From Flavobacterium sufflavum (lineage in GTDB: Bacteria; Bacteroidota; Bacteroidia; Flavobacteriales; Flavobacteriaceae): 64,000 bases of DNA. Below the pieces are notes generated by a model. The model ran no database searches, was not told the DNA's origin, and worked only from the letters and a program-made list of their open reading frames with translations. The first letter of the stretch is position 1, and the number at the start of each line of letters is the position of its first letter. The stretch spans positions 62,001-126,000 of the forward strand of contig NZ_SACJ01000009.1 in the NCBI RefSeq assembly GCF_004016525.1. Reading direction: 5' to 3'. This document shows, in pieces, positions 39,105-49,486 of this stretch. The position numbers and the translations under genes are program-made.

Positions 39105-42100
39105 ATGAAAGAAAAACAACTTACATATGAAGAATTACTACACAAAATAAATAAGCAAGAGCAAATAATTCAGGAGCTGGAAAAAGAGGTCGTTTCTAAA
39201 AAATCTTTTTTTAACGAGTTTCAGGAAAATAGTAAGGAGGCTTTGGTTTTAATTTATTCATTGTGTCTAAAAGATAATGGTGAATTATCTTATAGTAATT
39301 TAAGTGGTGCTGTTGAAGCTATTTATGGATTTGGTTCAGATCAAACAGAAAATGCTGCAACTTTAGTTTTCGATAGAATCCATCCTGAAGACCGGGAAGA
39401 GGTCTTAAATAAAATCAGACAGTCTTTATTAGATTTAATTCCGATAAAATTAGAATACAGGTATCTTCATCCTGTTAAGGGCTTGCTTTGGCACGAAATG
39501 AATGCAACTTCCAGTATTGAAATTGACGGTACTGTAGTGAGTCATGGAATAATTACCGACAATACTTTGAGGGTAGAGGCTGAACAAAAAAAGAATAAAA
39601 CCAAGCGTTTGTATCGTTTTATTAATCGCATCAATCAGATTATTGTTCGTACTAAAGATGAAAACCAACTTTTCAAAGAAATTTGTACTGTTGCTGTTGA
39701 AGTAGGGAAGTTTAAGATGGCATGGATTGGGAAGATAGATTTCAATACCCAAAGTGTGATTCCTGTAAGTATTGGTGGCGATGATAAAGGCTATTTAGAC
39801 GGTATAAAGATAAGTACTGAAATTCACGAAATAACGGGACGGGGACCGGTAGGCATAGCTATTAGACAAGAAAGCTATGTGGTTTGCAACAGTATTGAAG
39901 ACGATCCTTTAATGGCTCCCTGGAAGGGAGAAGCCTTAAAAAGGGATTTATGTTCTTTGATGGCCATACCCATTAAAATGTTTGATATAGTTATTGGTGT
40001 TTTTGTTATTTATGCAGCGGAGAAAAATTATTTTAATGATGAAGAAATTAAATTATTAGGCAAAGCCACCAATGATGTCATTTTTGCTTTAGAGTTTTTC
40101 GAAAAAGAAACGATGCGAAAAAAAGCAGAAGAAGCTGCTGTTCAGAGTGAAAAGAGATACCATACTTTAGCTGAGGTATCTCCTGTAGGGATTTATAGAA
40201 CCGATTTGAACGGAGCAACAACTTATATCAATCAACGTTGGTCGCAAATTGTAGGGATAAATTTTGAGCAGGCAATGGGGAATGGCTGGTTCATAGCAAT
40301 TCACCCTGATGATCGTGTTAAATTGTATAATGAATGGAAAAAGGTAGTTGGAAACAGAGACAAATCGTTCTTAGAATATCGCTTTATTAAACCTGACGGT
40401 AGTATTATTTGGGTAATAGGCCAGGCAACCCCCGAGACAAATGCCGAAAATGAGGTTATTGGGTTCATTGGAACCATTACCGATATCAGCAAACGGAAAC
40501 AAGTTGAGGATAAATTTGTCAGAACCAATAAAAAGTTGGAGGCTATAATTCAAGCCATCCCCGATATGATTTTTGAAATAGGTATTGACGAAGTTATTTA
40601 TAATTATCATTCCCAGAATACAGATGTTTTATTAATGCCTCTGGAATTGTTTATAGGCAAAAAAATTCCTGAAGTTCTTCCGCCGGATGCTGCTGAAGTA
40701 TGTTTGTATGCACTGAAAGAAGCTTCAGAAAAAGGACTTTCTAATGGCAGGCAGTATACCTTAGATATGCCGGATGGAAAGCATTGGTACGAATTGTCTG
40801 TTGCTCCAATGAAAGAAAAACAAAGGGAAGTTCCGCGTTTTATATGTATTTCCAGAGATATTACTGATGCTAAACTGGCAGATGAAGCTTTGTTAAAAAG
40901 TCAGGAAAGATATAGTGGCTTATTAGATAATTTAGGGGCAGGAATTGTGGTTCATACTGCAGATTCTTCAATAATTATGTGTAATCAAAAAGCATCTGAA
41001 TTATTGGGAAGCAGTATTGAAGATTTACTGCAAAAAAATGATGCTAATTTTAATATGAAATTCATAAATGAAGATAGCTCCATTATGGCCCTCGAGGACT
41101 TTCCGATAAGCCAAATACTACATTCGAAGAAACCCATTAAAAATTTCGCTTTAGGAATTTTACACATTGATAAAAGCAGCGTAGTCTGGGTATTGGTTAA
41201 TGGATTTCCAACTTTTAACGAGAACGGTGATATCAATGAAGTTGTGATTAGTTTTATAGATGTTACGGAGCAAAAACTGATGGACTTTGAAATTAAAAAA
41301 GCTAAGGAGCAGGCTGAAGCAGCCAATAAATATAAAACGGATTTCTTAGCTAATATGAGTCATGAAATTAGAACTCCTTTGAATGGAATTATAGGTTTTA
41401 CTTCGTTACTGATGGAATCAAAATTAGGAGAAACCCAATATAACTATATGCGCACCATTAATGAGTCGGCAACGACTTTAATGGATATTGTGAATGATAT
41501 TTTGGATTTTTCTAAAATTGAAGCAGGAAAATTAGAACTTCAGGCAGAAGAAATCGATCTTTTTGCATTAACAAATCAGATAATCTCATTGTTTAAGTAT
41601 CAGGCAAGTCAAAAACAAATTGATTTGATTTTAGATATTGCACCTAATGTGCCTCAGTTTATATTTGTAGATCCTTTGCGATTAAAGCAAATCATCATTA
41701 ATTTGGTGGGGAATGCCATAAAATTTACCCAAAAAGGTAAAATACAACTGGATATCGAAGCTATTTCTCCTTTTGAAACTGATGATACAAATCTTAGTTT
41801 TTCAGTAAAAGATACGGGAATTGGCATTCAGCCAAAGAATCAGGACAAAATATTTAATTCTTTTGTACAGGAAGATAATTCAACGAGTCGTCAATTTGGC
41901 GGAACCGGTCTTGGATTGGCGATTTCAAATCAACTTCTGGCAATGATGAATTCTAAGTTACAATTGGAAAGTACTTTTGGACAAGGAAGTAATTTTTATT
42001 TTTTCATCACCTTAAAAAAATCTAATTTTCACATTCAACATCAGTCAAATGAGGATAAAATGCAAGAAGTAAAGAGCATTTCGGGAACAAAAAAAGTTTT

Positions 42101-42458
42101 AATTGTAGAAGATAATAAAATTAATATGTTCCTGGCAAAAACACTGATTCAAAGAATCATCCCTGATTGTCTTATTTTAGAGGCTTTTGACGGCGATCAG
42201 GCGATAGAACAATACAAAATTCAACAGCCGGATATTATTTTGATGGATATTCAAATGCCTAATAAAAACGGATTTGAGGCTACTTATGAAATCAGAAAAA
42301 TAGAGCAGGATAGTTTTACTCCTATCATTGCCCTGACAGCAGGAATCTTTATAGAAGAAAAGGAAGAATGTTTAAAATCAGGCATGAATGATTATATTAC
42401 GAAACCTATAATCCCATCCGATTTAGAAATTGTACTTGATAAATGGTTGATGGATTAA
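39105..42458 (+). CDS. Hybrid sensor histidine kinase/response regulator (PAS-GAF-PAS)
   Basis: I take the start MKEKQLTYEELLHKI at 39105, followed by a coiled coil; an upstream extension reads as non-coding. About 1117 residues, with no membrane span. Order: PAS-like (about 50-160), GAF (about 175-340), three PAS domains (about 355-760), then HisKA with SHEIRTPLNGIIGF, HATPase (NLVGNAIKFT, DTGIGIQP, GGTGLGLAIS) and a receiver with VLIVEDNKINMF, DIILMDIQMPNKNG and YITKPI. It is a soluble multi-input kinase; the signal and target are unknown. Its stop overlaps the convergent ABC permease stop. Confidence 0.92.
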   Translation: MKEKQLTYEELLHKINKQEQIIQELEKEVVSKKSFFNEFQENSKEALVLIYSLCLKDNGELSYSNLSGAVEAIYGFGSDQTENAATLVFDRIHPEDREEVLNKIRQSLLDLIPIKLEYRYLHPVKGLLWHEMNATSSIEIDGTVVSHGIITDNTLRVEAEQKKNKTKRLYRFINRINQIIVRTKDENQLFKEICTVAVEVGKFKMAWIGKIDFNTQSVIPVSIGGDDKGYLDGIKISTEIHEITGRGPVGIAIRQESYVVCNSIEDDPLMAPWKGEALKRDLCSLMAIPIKMFDIVIGVFVIYAAEKNYFNDEEIKLLGKATNDVIFALEFFEKETMRKKAEEAAVQSEKRYHTLAEVSPVGIYRTDLNGATTYINQRWSQIVGINFEQAMGNGWFIAIHPDDRVKLYNEWKKVVGNRDKSFLEYRFIKPDGSIIWVIGQATPETNAENEVIGFIGTITDISKRKQVEDKFVRTNKKLEAIIQAIPDMIFEIGIDEVIYNYHSQNTDVLLMPLELFIGKKIPEVLPPDAAEVCLYALKEASEKGLSNGRQYTLDMPDGKHWYELSVAPMKEKQREVPRFICISRDITDAKLADEALLKSQERYSGLLDNLGAGIVVHTADSSIIMCNQKASELLGSSIEDLLQKNDANFNMKFINEDSSIMALEDFPISQILHSKKPIKNFALGILHIDKSSVVWVLVNGFPTFNENGDINEVVISFIDVTEQKLMDFEIKKAKEQAEAANKYKTDFLANMSHEIRTPLNGIIGFTSLLMESKLGETQYNYMRTINESATTLMDIVNDILDFSKIEAGKLELQAEEIDLFALTNQIISLFKYQASQKQIDLILDIAPNVPQFIFVDPLRLKQIIINLVGNAIKFTQKGKIQLDIEAISPFETDDTNLSFSVKDTGIGIQPKNQDKIFNSFVQEDNSTSRQFGGTGLGLAISNQLLAMMNSKLQLESTFGQGSNFYFFITLKKSNFHIQHQSNEDKMQEVKSISGTKKVLIVEDNKINMFLAKTLIQRIIPDCLILEAFDGDQAIEQYKIQQPDIILMDIQMPNKNGFEATYEIRKIEQDSFTPIIALTAGIFIEEKEECLKSGMNDYITKPIIPSDLEIVLDKWLMD

Positions 42459-43579
42459 TTTGTTTTTTTATAACTCCAAACCGCTAAACAATTAATAACA
42501 AATGCATAAAAAGCAATGATGGAAAAAGGTTTGGCAATATCAGAAAACGTAGCGCCTTTAAGCATCACCATCCTGATGATTTCTACAAAATAGCGAATGG
42601 GGTTGAACAAAGTGATTTGTTGAGCCCAATTAGGCATACTTTCAATAGGAGTGAATAATCCACTCATCAGAATAAAAATTACGGTAAAAAACCAGGCAAT
42701 AAACATGGCCTGTTGTTGGGTTTCGGTATAATTGGAGACTAATAATCCGATGCCTAAAATTGCCAATAAATAAACAGAGGTAAAAAAGTAAATAAGTCCC
42801 ACACTTCCTAACATTGGAATACTGAAAACCAGTTTGGCTATAGTCAATCCTACTGTTAAAATGAGTAAACCCAATACCCAAAATGGGAATAATTTGCCAA
42901 TGATGAACTGGTATTTTTTTATAGGTGTCACATTAATTTGTTCCAATGTTCCTATTTCTTTTTCCCGTACAATATTCATAGCCGACAAAAACAGTGATAG
43001 CATAGTAACCAGTAAAACTAAAATTCCGGGAACCATCAATGTTTTGTAATTTAAGGTGTTGTTGTACCAAAAGGAAGGAATACTAATAATGCTTTGTGGT
43101 TGTACAAAAGAAGCGTCATTGTATTGGTAAAGCTGGCTTCTTATTTTTTGATTGTAATTGCGAATGATTTGGTTTATGTACACATTTTCAATTCCGGCAG
43201 CAGCTCCGTCAATGGCATTAATACTTACGGATAAATTTGTTTTTTTATCAGTTAAAAGATTGTGTTCAAAATGATTAGGAATTTCGAGTATCACATCTAC
43301 TTTTCCTTTTTGCATTTGTAAATTAGCTTCTTTTTTAGAAGAGAAATTTTCAATAATGTTGAAATAATCAGAAGATTGAAACTTACTAATCAATTCTCTC
43401 GATACTTTTGAATGGTCCTGATCAATATAAGAAAACCGAATGTTTTTTACTTCAAAACTGGCCGCATTAGACAAAATAAGTAATTGCACAAAAGGCAAGA
43501 CAAAGAGGATAGGCAACATCGCTTTATTTCTAAAGATTTGTCGGAATTCTTTTTGTATGATGAATAATATCGTTTTCAA
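42455..43579 (-). CDS. ABC-2 type efflux permease
   Basis: A 374-residue permease: N-terminal span (MLPILFVLPFVQLLILS), a large extracytoplasmic domain (about 45-170), and five C-terminal spans with LSAMNIVREKEIGTLEQINVTP, the signature of YbhR/YhhJ-type ABC-2 permeases. It is the last gene in a seven-gene operon (TetR, TolC, HlyD, two ATPases, two permeases) for drug or toxin export. Its 3' end overlaps the convergent kinase stop by a few bases. Confidence 0.9.
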   Translation of the reverse strand: MKTILFIIQKEFRQIFRNKAMLPILFVLPFVQLLILSNAASFEVKNIRFSYIDQDHSKVSRELISKFQSSDYFNIIENFSSKKEANLQMQKGKVDVILEIPNHFEHNLLTDKKTNLSVSINAIDGAAAGIENVYINQIIRNYNQKIRSQLYQYNDASFVQPQSIISIPSFWYNNTLNYKTLMVPGILVLLVTMLSLFLSAMNIVREKEIGTLEQINVTPIKKYQFIIGKLFPFWVLGLLILTVGLTIAKLVFSIPMLGSVGLIYFFTSVYLLAILGIGLLVSNYTETQQQAMFIAWFFTVIFILMSGLFTPIESMPNWAQQITLFNPIRYFVEIIRMVMLKGATFSDIAKPFSIIAFYAFVINCLAVWSYKKTN

Positions 43580-43652
43580 AATTGTTGGTTTAATATTTTA
43601 AATTTATTCTGTCATAATCTGCATTCTAAAATCTAAATTCTGCAATCTCATT

Positions 43653-44759
43653 TTACTCCAATCTGATTTTATATTTTTTGATACTTAACAGAATGAAAAA
43701 TAAAGTCATTCCGATAAGAATTAAGGTTTCTTTCCAAATAATATCGATAGAAGCTCCTTTTAGCATGATGGCTTTGATGATGATGATAAACCATTTGGCC
43801 GGGATAATATTGCTGATAATTTGTAAGGGGAGCGGCATACTCGAAATGGGGAATATAAATCCCGATAAGATAATTACGGGAAGCATTAATCCCATTAAGG
43901 ACATCATCATAGCGGTTTGCTGTGTTTGGGCAATGTTTGAAATCAGAATTCCCAATGAAAGTGCCGTTATGATAAAAAGAATGCTTTCGGCGGCCAATAA
44001 AAACAAACTTCCCTGTATAGGCATTCCAAAAACAAAAACGCCCAAAAGAACAATTACAGTGGCATTAATTATTGAAAGAAAAACATAAGGAAACACCTTG
44101 CCCAGGATTACCTGTAATGGATTTAATGGCGAAACGAGTAATACTTCCATGGTTCCGAGTTCTTTTTCCCTTGTAATAGATATGGAAGTCATCATGGCCG
44201 AAACTAACATTAAAATTACGGTCATTACTCCGGGAACAAAGGTAAAAACACCCTTTAATTCGGGGTTGTAGTATAATTGTGTTTGAGTGTCTATAGCATA
44301 AGTTTGAACATTCGTTTTGTTTACTTCCTGGATATAGTTTTGCAATATGGCATTGGTATAATTTGTAATGGTATTGGCAATATTAGGATCAGTGGCATCG
44401 GTAATAATTTGTACTTTTCCCTGTCTAGCTGTTTGCAGGTTTTTGCTAAAATTGTTTTCGAAAATAACAACAGCTTTGACTTTTCCTTTTTCGAATATGG
44501 ATTGTATTTGCGATTCGCTGTTTATGGTTTGTTCAATATGAAAATACTTAGAAGCACTGATTTTATTAATGATTTTTTGTGTTTCGCTGTCTTTTGATTT
44601 GTCGAGAATAGCAATATTGACATTGTTGATTTCATTAGTAATGGCAAAACCAAATAGCATGATTTGGGCAATAGGCATCCCAAAGAGAATAAACATCGAG
44701 CGTTTGTCTCTAAAGATGTGATAAAATTCTTTTTTTATAAAGCCAAGAAATCGTTTCAT
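43653..44759 (-). CDS. ABC-2 type efflux permease
   Basis: A 368-residue paralog of the next permease, with the same layout: N-terminal span (MFILFGMPIAQIMLFGFAIT), extracytoplasmic loop and five C-terminal spans with TREKELGTMEVLLVSPLNP. The two permeases probably form a heterodimer energised by the two ATPases upstream. The 73-bp gap to the second permease contains a decayed R4-like phrase (ATCTGCATTCTAAAATC), unusual inside an operon. Confidence 0.9.
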   Translation of the reverse strand: MKRFLGFIKKEFYHIFRDKRSMFILFGMPIAQIMLFGFAITNEINNVNIAILDKSKDSETQKIINKISASKYFHIEQTINSESQIQSIFEKGKVKAVVIFENNFSKNLQTARQGKVQIITDATDPNIANTITNYTNAILQNYIQEVNKTNVQTYAIDTQTQLYYNPELKGVFTFVPGVMTVILMLVSAMMTSISITREKELGTMEVLLVSPLNPLQVILGKVFPYVFLSIINATVIVLLGVFVFGMPIQGSLFLLAAESILFIITALSLGILISNIAQTQQTAMMMSLMGLMLPVIILSGFIFPISSMPLPLQIISNIIPAKWFIIIIKAIMLKGASIDIIWKETLILIGMTLFFILLSIKKYKIRLE

Positions 44760-44771
44760 ACTACTTCATTT

Positions 44772-45506
44772 TTATTCGATATTTCGAGCCAATTTTAAAA
44801 ATACTTCGTTCATAGAAGCTACGTTGTATTGTTGTTTTAAATTTTTGGGAGAATCCAAAGCTTCAATTTTTCCTTCGACCATAATGGAAACACGGTCACA
44901 ATATTCGGCTTCATCCATGTAATGGGTCGTGACAAAAATGGTCGTTCCTTTATGGGCTTCGGCATAAATCATTTCCCAAAATTGTCTTCTGGTAATTGGA
45001 TCAACGCCGCCGGTAGGTTCATCCAGAAAAACAATCTTAGGTTCGTGTAACAAGGCAACCGAAAACGAAAGTTTCTGTTTCCAGCCCAAAGGCAAATCGC
45101 CAACGAGTTTGTTCAGGGCATCTTCAAGTCCTAATTCTGTAACTAATTTGGTCGTTTTTTCTTTAATTTGATTCCGACTTAAACCATAGATTCCACCAAA
45201 AAAAGTAATGTTTTCTTTGATGGTCAAATCATCATACATCGAAAATCTTTGACTCATATAACCAATGCTTTTTTTGACCATTTCGGCTTGGGATTTTACA
45301 TCAAAATTTGCCACTAAAGCCTCGCCTGAAGTAGGTTTTGAAATTCCAATGAGCATTTTCATAGCGGTAGTTTTTCCTGCGCCGTTGGCACCAAGGAATC
45401 CAAAGATTTCGCCTTTGTAAACGTCAAAAGAAATGTCGTTTACCGCAATGAAATCTCCAAATTTCTTGCTGAGGTTTTTTACCGTTATGATTTTTTCCTG
45501 ATCCAC
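44772..45506 (-). CDS. ABC transporter ATP-binding protein
   Basis: A 244-residue ATPase with Walker A GANGAGKTTAMKM, Q-loop, Walker B IVFLDEPTGGVDP and His-loop VTTHYMDEAE. The ABC signature is degenerate: where LSGGQ is expected the sequence reads LPLGWKQKLSFSVALLHEP, as in related YbhF-type domains, whereas the paired ATPase has LSGGMKQ. Probable asymmetric catalytic sites result. It starts four bases after the previous ATPase stop. Confidence 0.9.
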   Translation of the reverse strand: MDQEKIITVKNLSKKFGDFIAVNDISFDVYKGEIFGFLGANGAGKTTAMKMLIGISKPTSGEALVANFDVKSQAEMVKKSIGYMSQRFSMYDDLTIKENITFFGGIYGLSRNQIKEKTTKLVTELGLEDALNKLVGDLPLGWKQKLSFSVALLHEPKIVFLDEPTGGVDPITRRQFWEMIYAEAHKGTTIFVTTHYMDEAEYCDRVSIMVEGKIEALDSPKNLKQQYNVASMNEVFLKLARNIE

Positions 45507-45509
45507 AAT

Positions 45510-46421
45510 TTATTGGTTTAATGTTGTTAAATCCATGAAAACATCTTCGATACTTGTTTTTGAAACTGTAATACTAATTTCAGTATGATTTTGTTCTTTC
45601 AGATAATTTTCTAATTCCAATGAATTGAAATCACTGTTTTTGTCGATATAATGAATGAATTCCCCAAAAGCGTAAACACTGTATTGACTGGGATACTTTT
45701 TTAAATCCTGAATTAATTGATGGGTGTTTTTTGTTCGAATGTTGTAAATGGTTTTGTCGTATTTTGAGGTGATATTTTCCGGAGTGTCAATTTTTAAAAT
45801 ACGACCTTTTTGAATCAATGCAATCCGGTCGCATAAGGCGGCTTCATCCATGTAGGGCGTCGAAACTAAAATGCTGATTCCTTTTTTTTGCAAACGCTTT
45901 AGCATTTCCCAAAACTCTTTTCTGGAAACAGGATCGACCCCAGTGGTGGGTTCATCCAGAAATAAAACTTTAGGTTTATGGATCAAGGCGCAGCAAAGGG
46001 CTAATTTCTGTTTCATTCCGCCCGAAAGAGCTGCTGCTTTTCGGTCTTTAAAAGGTTCAATTTGAATGTAAATCTCTTTTATTAATTCGTAGTTTTCTTC
46101 CAGTGTAGTTCCAAAAATAGTCGCGAAAAACGCCAAGTTTTCTGCTACGGTCAAATCCTGATACAAAGAAAATTTCCCGGGCATGTAGCCAATAGTTTTT
46201 CGAATGGATTTGTATTCTTTTACAACATCAAAACTGGCAACTGCAGCGGTTCCTTCGTTTGCAAGTAAAACAGTGGTGAGAATCCTAAAAAGAGTTGTTT
46301 TTCCAGCTCCATCAGGTCCAATGAGTCCAAATAATTCTCCTTCCTTTACTTCAAAAGAAATATTGGAAACCGCTACATTGTTTCGGTAGGATTTAGAAAT
46401 ATTTTGGACCTGGATACTCAT
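45510..46421 (-). CDS. ABC transporter ATP-binding protein with C-terminal extension
   Basis: A 303-residue ATPase from the start MSIQVQNISKSY (46421). Walker A GPDGAGKTTLFRI, ABC signature LSGGMKQKLAL, Walker B VLFLDEPTTGVDP and His-loop VSTPYMDEAAL, where the usual His is replaced by Pro; the partner ATPase keeps it. So each ATPase has lost a different element, which suggests a composite heterodimer. A C-terminal domain of about 75 residues follows. Confidence 0.9.
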   Translation of the reverse strand: MSIQVQNISKSYRNNVAVSNISFEVKEGELFGLIGPDGAGKTTLFRILTTVLLANEGTAAVASFDVVKEYKSIRKTIGYMPGKFSLYQDLTVAENLAFFATIFGTTLEENYELIKEIYIQIEPFKDRKAAALSGGMKQKLALCCALIHKPKVLFLDEPTTGVDPVSRKEFWEMLKRLQKKGISILVSTPYMDEAALCDRIALIQKGRILKIDTPENITSKYDKTIYNIRTKNTHQLIQDLKKYPSQYSVYAFGEFIHYIDKNSDFNSLELENYLKEQNHTEISITVSKTSIEDVFMDLTTLNQ

Positions 46422-46490
46422 GAGTAATGACAATTTCAAATTTCAATAACAATAGCAAAAACAACAAACTATCAACAATAAACCTTAAAC

Positions 46491-47366
46491 TTATTTAATC
46501 CACATTTCGGCGGGCATTCCTATTTTCAGGCTACCATCATTTTTTACGGTTACTTTCACGGCATACACTAGGTTGACACGTTCTTCTTTGGTTTGTATCA
46601 CTTTTGGAGTAAATTCTGCCGAAGAAGAAATCCATGACACAGTACCAGCATGGCTTTTCATTTCGGTACCGGAATCTATTTTAATGGTGACTTTTTGCCC
46701 TGTTTTTAATTGCGGTAATTGGGTTTCGCTTACATAAACGCGTAATGTCATTTCAGAAATATCGGCAATTTTATACAGCGGTTTTCCAAAGGCAGTGACT
46801 TCATTTGGCTCGGCATATTTTGCTAAAACCGTTCCTTTTATTGGATTGACAATCTTAGATTTTTGAATCTGATCATTGATTTTGTCAATTTGAACATCAA
46901 TCGATTGGGCTTCATTGGCAATTGGGGCATTCTGGGTTCCTACACTTTTTATTTGTTCTTTCAGTACGTTGACTTTTCCATTGATTTCATCCACTTGTCG
47001 CTGGGTGGCGGCATTTTCGGCAAACATATTTTGGATTCTCTTTTGCTCAATCAAAGTGGTTTTGAGTTGTTCTTGCAGCACGCTATTTTGTGACAACACA
47101 TTTTGTGATTTCGAAGAAATAGTATTCTTTGTGGCTATTAATTGCTGTTTGTTTAGGTACAATTGTGTGGTGTCAATCAGTCCTACTTTTGCATTGGCAT
47201 CAAGGATATTTCCTTCTTCAACAGAAAAAGTCATTAGTTTTCCATTGGCTTCTGCCGAAATAGTTACTTCGGTAGCTTCAAAATTGCCGTAACCATCTGC
47301 TTTTTCGTTGTCTTTATTACAAGAAATTAAACTGGCTGTGAGTAAGAGTGTAATTATTTTTTTCAT
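46491..47366 (-). CDS. HlyD-family periplasmic adaptor
   Basis: A 291-residue adaptor with a lipoprotein signal (LLLTASLISCNKD). The order is beta-strand start, biotinyl-lipoyl-like half (ISAEANGKLMTFSVEEGNIL), a long coiled coil (about 75-165), lipoyl second half (NPIKGTVLAKYAEPNEVTAFG) and a beta-barrel (MTLRVYVSETQLPQLKTGQKVTIKID). It would bridge the ABC permeases and the TolC-like channel. It is 11 bp from the TolC-like stop. Confidence 0.9.
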   Translation of the reverse strand: MKKIITLLLTASLISCNKDNEKADGYGNFEATEVTISAEANGKLMTFSVEEGNILDANAKVGLIDTTQLYLNKQQLIATKNTISSKSQNVLSQNSVLQEQLKTTLIEQKRIQNMFAENAATQRQVDEINGKVNVLKEQIKSVGTQNAPIANEAQSIDVQIDKINDQIQKSKIVNPIKGTVLAKYAEPNEVTAFGKPLYKIADISEMTLRVYVSETQLPQLKTGQKVTIKIDSGTEMKSHAGTVSWISSSAEFTPKVIQTKEERVNLVYAVKVTVKNDGSLKIGMPAEMWIK

Positions 47367-47377
47367 GATGTTTTTCT

Positions 47378-48637
47378 TTAATATCCCTGTATTGTTTTGT
47401 AATTGGCTTTAGCCAAAAGCAATTGAATTTCATGTAACTTATAATTGGTTTTTGTTTCATACAAATTGGTGAATTCCACAATATAGTCCGAAGCGGTAAT
47501 AACTCCATTTTTAAGCTGGGCATCCGATGATTTTAAAACAGCTTCTCTCAATGCAATGATTTCTAAATCAGTATTGATGATTTCTTGCAATTTTTGAATT
47601 TCGTTATTCATTTCCTGTAATTGCAAGTTGTTGTTGAGTAAAAAAGTCTCTTTTTCAGTGGAAACTATGTTCTCAGAAACGGAAAGGATTTCTTTTTCGG
47701 TTTTTGATTTGTTCCAGTCAAATACATTCCAATTGGCTTTCAAACCCAGCATATAAAAAGTCTGGAAGGAATTGTCGAGCATATTGAGTCCCGGATTTCC
47801 ATAACCTGCCTGACCGAAAGCTTTTATTTTAGGTAAATTGTTTTTACTGATTGCTGTTTTAGAAACTTCAATTTGCTCGTTTTGTAAATCAAATAATTTC
47901 AGTTCCGGTCTGTTGTTTGCTGTGTTTGTATCTAAATTTGATATTGGTTTAACCAAATTTACATTTTCTTCAAATGGAGTATAAGTAAGCAGAGAAAGAC
48001 TTTCTAAAGCTCTCTTTTTATCGAATTTAATTTCGCTGAGTTGTTGTTTGATTCTTAAATTTTCGGCTTCTAAAACTTTTTCAGATGCTGGTAATATTGC
48101 GCCAAATTTAACAGCTGTTTTTACCTCGGCAATTTTAGATTTTAATTGTTCCTGTTTTGCCAATAATATTTCAGCGCGTTCCTGTAAAAGAAATATAGAA
48201 AAATAGAGTTGGTTAATTCGGGTTTTAAGTTGGTACAAATTGACCGCAACTTGTTGTTGCTGTACTTTGGTTTGTGTTTCCTTGATTTTATTGTTGACTT
48301 CCTGCAATCCGCCATTGTAGATAATCTGGTTGATGTCTAGTGTAGCACGATATTGGTCTTTGTTAAGCGGATTTATAGTTGAATTTGGAATTTTTACAGG
48401 CACTTGTGTCACATCCGATTGATAAGTAGCCTGAGCATTCAAATCGATCTTAGGGAGATAGTCTTTTGAAAGTGTTTCTATTTCCAAATCCATTTTTTGG
48501 GATAATAGACTGTTTTGTTTCGCTAAAGGATAATTTTTAGTAGCCAAATCATAGCAATCCTCTAATGATACTGCTTGTTGTGCTAATGTTATAAAAGGCA
48601 CTATCAATAGCAATAATATGAAGTTGATGAGTTTCAT
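47378..48637 (-). CDS. TolC-family outer membrane channel
   Basis: A 419-residue outer membrane efflux protein: signal peptide ([16 protein letters not shown]), then two repeats of long helices with outer-membrane strands, seen in the [21 protein letters not shown] start and the [20 protein letters not shown] second repeat. It completes the tripartite pump with the HlyD adaptor. Its start overlaps the TetR gene stop by four bases (ATGA), so repressor and pump are co-transcribed. Confidence 0.9.
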   Translation of the reverse strand: MKLINFILLLLIVPFITLAQQAVSLEDCYDLATKNYPLAKQNSLLSQKMDLEIETLSKDYLPKIDLNAQATYQSDVTQVPVKIPNSTINPLNKDQYRATLDINQIIYNGGLQEVNNKIKETQTKVQQQQVAVNLYQLKTRINQLYFSIFLLQERAEILLAKQEQLKSKIAEVKTAVKFGAILPASEKVLEAENLRIKQQLSEIKFDKKRALESLSLLTYTPFEENVNLVKPISNLDTNTANNRPELKLFDLQNEQIEVSKTAISKNNLPKIKAFGQAGYGNPGLNMLDNSFQTFYMLGLKANWNVFDWNKSKTEKEILSVSENIVSTEKETFLLNNNLQLQEMNNEIQKLQEIINTDLEIIALREAVLKSSDAQLKNGVITASDYIVEFTNLYETKTNYKLHEIQLLLAKANYKTIQGY

Positions 48638-49227
48638 TTTTTTATCGAATTAATAATTTGTTGGGCAATGATTGTTTTTCGTTCTTCCATCATTTGATTG
48701 AATTCTATATCAGATAGATGAAGTATTCCTTTTACCATTATTTGCGCTGCAAAAGGGAAAATGGTCATCGAAAAAATATCCAATAAGAGTTGTTTTGGTT
48801 TGATGGGTTTTATAATTCCTGTTTCGATTTCTTTTTCAATTTGTGCAATGAGTAAAGTAGGATTGGGTCTGTTTTCATGATTGAGGATAGACATCACAAA
48901 CTCAGGATTGTTGTTCATTTCCTGGATAATAAATTGGGGCAAAAAAGGATTTTCAATTACAAACGAAATATAATCATGGGTAAACTGGGTGATTTTTTCA
49001 AAAACAGTTTTTTCCGAATTAAAAATAGTATTGATTTGAGGCGCCAGCTGACTGAAAGCTTTCATAAAAACGGCTTCAAAGAGCTGCTGTTTGTTTTTAA
49101 AACAATAATGCAACATCGCTTTGTTTATTCCGGCTTCATCTGCAATCTCTTGCATTCGTGCGCCTGCGAATCCCTTTTTTTGAAAAACGATTCGGGCGGC
49201 ATTGAATATTTTTTCTTCGGTAGTCAT
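48634..49227 (-). CDS. TetR-family repressor of the efflux operon
   Basis: A 197-residue regulator with an N-terminal helix-turn-helix ([43 protein letters not shown]) and a helical ligand domain. It is the first gene of the pump operon and probably represses it through the palindrome at 49249-49264. The inducing compound is unknown. Confidence 0.92.
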   Translation of the reverse strand: MTTEEKIFNAARIVFQKKGFAGARMQEIADEAGINKAMLHYCFKNKQQLFEAVFMKAFSQLAPQINTIFNSEKTVFEKITQFTHDYISFVIENPFLPQFIIQEMNNNPEFVMSILNHENRPNPTLLIAQIEKEIETGIIKPIKPKQLLLDIFSMTIFPFAAQIMVKGILHLSDIEFNQMMEERKTIIAQQIINSIKK

Positions 49228-49248
49228 TTTTTGTTTTAACTTTTTGGT

Positions 49249-49264
49249 TTAACCTTTTGGTTAA
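49249..49264. promoter_or_regulatory. Candidate TetR operator
   Basis: A perfect palindrome TTAACC-TTTT-GGTTAA lies 22 bp upstream of the tetR start; a second half-site (TTTAACTTTTTGGTTTAACC) overlaps on the gene-proximal side. Confidence 0.55.
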
Positions 49265-49291
49265 TAAAGGTATAAAAAAAAGCAATTGGAA

Positions 49292-49486
49292 TTACTTTTT
49301 TTCTTTTTTAACTAATGAATTAAATATCAATCCACCCAATAAACTGCCATAAAGTGTTGCATTCAGAGGTTTTGAAGTTATAACACAAGTTCCTGTTATG
49401 CATCCAACATATCGATAATACAAATATCCCAATATGGCACCAATTAAAACTCCAATGAGAGTTATTATGATTGTTCTTTTTGTCAT
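49292..49486 (-). CDS. DUF6132-like small membrane protein
   Basis: A 64-residue protein with two membrane spans (TIIITLIGVLIGAILGYLYY and LYGSLLGGLIFNSLV) and a loop holding two Cys (GCITGTCVIT). It resembles DUF6132, often found with thioredoxin and sulfur-handling genes in Bacteroidota. Its start overlaps the thioredoxin stop by four bases, so the pair is coupled. The loop Cys may exchange with the thioredoxin, an inference. Confidence 0.75.
   Translation of the reverse strand: MTKRTIIITLIGVLIGAILGYLYYRYVGCITGTCVITSKPLNATLYGSLLGGLIFNSLVKKEKK

Noticed and set aside
42455..42458. Overlapping stops of convergent kinase and permease genes as a regulatory signal
   Set aside because: A few bases of stop-codon overlap are common in compact genomes. 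No terminator hairpin is seen, but nothing else marks it.
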